From: Sulfuritalea sp.
GTDB taxonomy: Bacteria > Pseudomonadota > Gammaproteobacteria > Burkholderiales > Rhodocyclaceae
Reading direction: 5' to 3'
Assembly (NCBI GenBank): GCA_030680805.1
Contig: JAUXUK010000039.1
Coordinates: 1 to 43,690 of the forward strand
Length of the DNA: 43,690 nucleotides
Of this stretch, positions 42,747-43,690 are shown piece after piece. The notes below the pieces were generated by a model. The model made no database searches. It worked only from the letters and a program-made list of their open reading frames with translations, and was not told the origin of the DNA. Position 1 is the stretch's first letter; every line of letters begins with the position of its first letter. A program made the translations under genes and the position numbers.

Positions 42747-43690
42747 TTAGTTGAACCTCACGTACTCGAAGTCTACGGCCTGATTGTTGATGCCGCGTGC
42801 CGGCGGTGCGATCCAGTTGGCGAACTTGCCCGGTTCGGCCACCCGGCCCATCAGCGAACTGACGAAGGCACGGTCCTCGACCGAGGGCAGCCATTCGAGG
42901 TGATGGTGCGTCCATTCGGCTTCGGAGAGCACCTTGCCGGCGGGAGAAATTTTCGACGATGACAGCGGGCCGATCTTGCGATTGAAGGCCTTGTGCGGCG
43001 CCGTCAGCGAGAAGGGAATTCCCTGTTTCTGGAATATCTTGTTCCAGCGCTCGATGCCGGCTACCGCATCGCGGATGTAGTCGTCGCGCAGCCGCTCGTT
43101 GAGGGCGTTGAGATAGGGGGCCTGTGCAGTCACGATCTGGCCGTTGGCGACTTCGAGGATCGGGTAGGTCGCATCGCTGAGCTGATGGTCGTCGTCCTGC
43201 TTGGTTTCCTCGTAGCGACCCTTGAGTCCGGTGTTGTAGAAGGTGGCGGCATTCGATGAGACGTCGGCGCCGAACAGGTCCATGGTCACGCTGAAATGGA
43301 AGTTCAGGTAGCGCTGGATGGTCGGCAGGTCGATCACGCCCTGGGCGCGAATTTTCGCCACGTCGTCGGTCTTGAGCTGGTTCATGACCTCGCAGGTGCG
43401 CTGGATGACGCGGCCGACGCCGGATTCGCCGACGAACATGTGGTGCGCTTCCTCGGTCAGCATGAACTTGCAGGTGCGCGCCAGCGGATCGAAGCCGGAT
43501 TCGGCCAGCGAACACAGCTGGTACTTGCCATCGCGGTCGGTGAAGTAGGTGAACATGAAGAACGACAGCCAGTCCGGCGTCTGTTCGTTGAAGGCACCGA
43601 GGATGCGGGGATTGTCGGCGTCGCCCTAGCGTCGCTCGAGCAGGGCCTCGGCTTCTTCGCGGCCATCGCGTCCGAAGTAGGCATGCAGCA
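42747..43690 (-). CDS. boxB: benzoyl-CoA 2,3-epoxidase BoxB, 5' end beyond the window and interrupted by an in-frame TAG
   Basis: The last 314 codons of boxB are seen. BoxB is a di-iron monooxygenase that epoxidises benzoyl-CoA. Motifs seen are TEEAHHMFVGESGVGRV (iron ligands), FHFSVTMDLFGADVSS and LPSVEDRAFVSSLM; the end is DFEYVRFN. In the same frame upstream of the internal Met at 43556 comes family sequence (HAYFGRDGREEAEALLERR, then TAG at 43626-43628, then GDADNPRILGAFN). The residue expected at the TAG is probably Ser, so TCG to TAG would explain it. No frameshift is seen. If TAG stops translation, only the N-terminal part is made. Sequencing error, recent mutation and read-through are all possible. 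Confidence 0.87.

Overview
The window is chromosomal DNA of a GC-rich, facultatively anaerobic betaproteobacterium, most likely in the Rhodocyclales (Azoarcus, Aromatoleum, Thauera, Sulfuritalea relatives). This placement rests on a complete Isc operon with iscX, and on an anaerobic phenylacetate cluster in the order padBCDEFGHIJ sitting beside the aerobic benzoyl-CoA genes boxA and boxB. It is inferred from gene content, not from a database search.

Layout. 1-1782 looks like the end of a genomic island: an HTH/nucleotidyltransferase gene cut by the left edge and a HigBA-type toxin-antitoxin pair, ending at a 48-bp 3' fragment of tRNA-Cys. An intact tRNA-Leu(UAA) follows. 2099-8582 is housekeeping: a DUF1178 protein, a metallophosphoesterase, MutS, SuhB, TrmJ and CysE. 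8571-15510 is the iron-sulfur assembly operon: tandem IscR-type boxes, iscR, a second cysteine desulfurase, iscS, iscU, iscA, a dispersed repeat, hscB, hscA, fdx and iscX. 15514-20072 holds tatD, tpx, typA, a methylthio-nucleoside phosphorylase and peptide deformylase. 20135-21091 is a second toxin-antitoxin pair with its own operator and a small basic orphan protein.

21123-36559 is the phenylacetate locus. On the minus strand lie a PaaX-family regulator, an NDP-forming acyl-CoA synthetase-like protein and an FlK-like thioesterase. On the plus strand lie fdhD, padBCD (phenylacetyl-CoA to phenylglyoxylate), padEFGHI (phenylglyoxylate to benzoyl-CoA) and padJ (phenylacetate-CoA ligase). A near-identical split operator, GATACAGAA-(N23/N24)-TGTATCG, lies in front of both arms. 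A TRAP transporter (36687-39657), an MDR-type oxidoreductase and boxB-boxA complete the window. The predicted flow is: uptake, activation by PadJ, alpha-oxidation by PadBCD, decarboxylation to benzoyl-CoA by PadEFGHI, and epoxidation by BoxAB when oxygen is present. FdhD and the Isc system would supply the sulfur and Fe-S clusters these enzymes need.

The points most worth a second look are: two in-frame TAG codons in otherwise intact catabolic genes (padI codon 356 and boxB near its 5' part); the shared operator architecture on both arms of the pad locus; the synthetase/thioesterase pair inside that locus; a dispersed repeat whose hairpin shows compensatory changes between copies; the tRNA-Cys scar; and palindromic GTCATTCCGG repeats inserted inside the pad and box operons.
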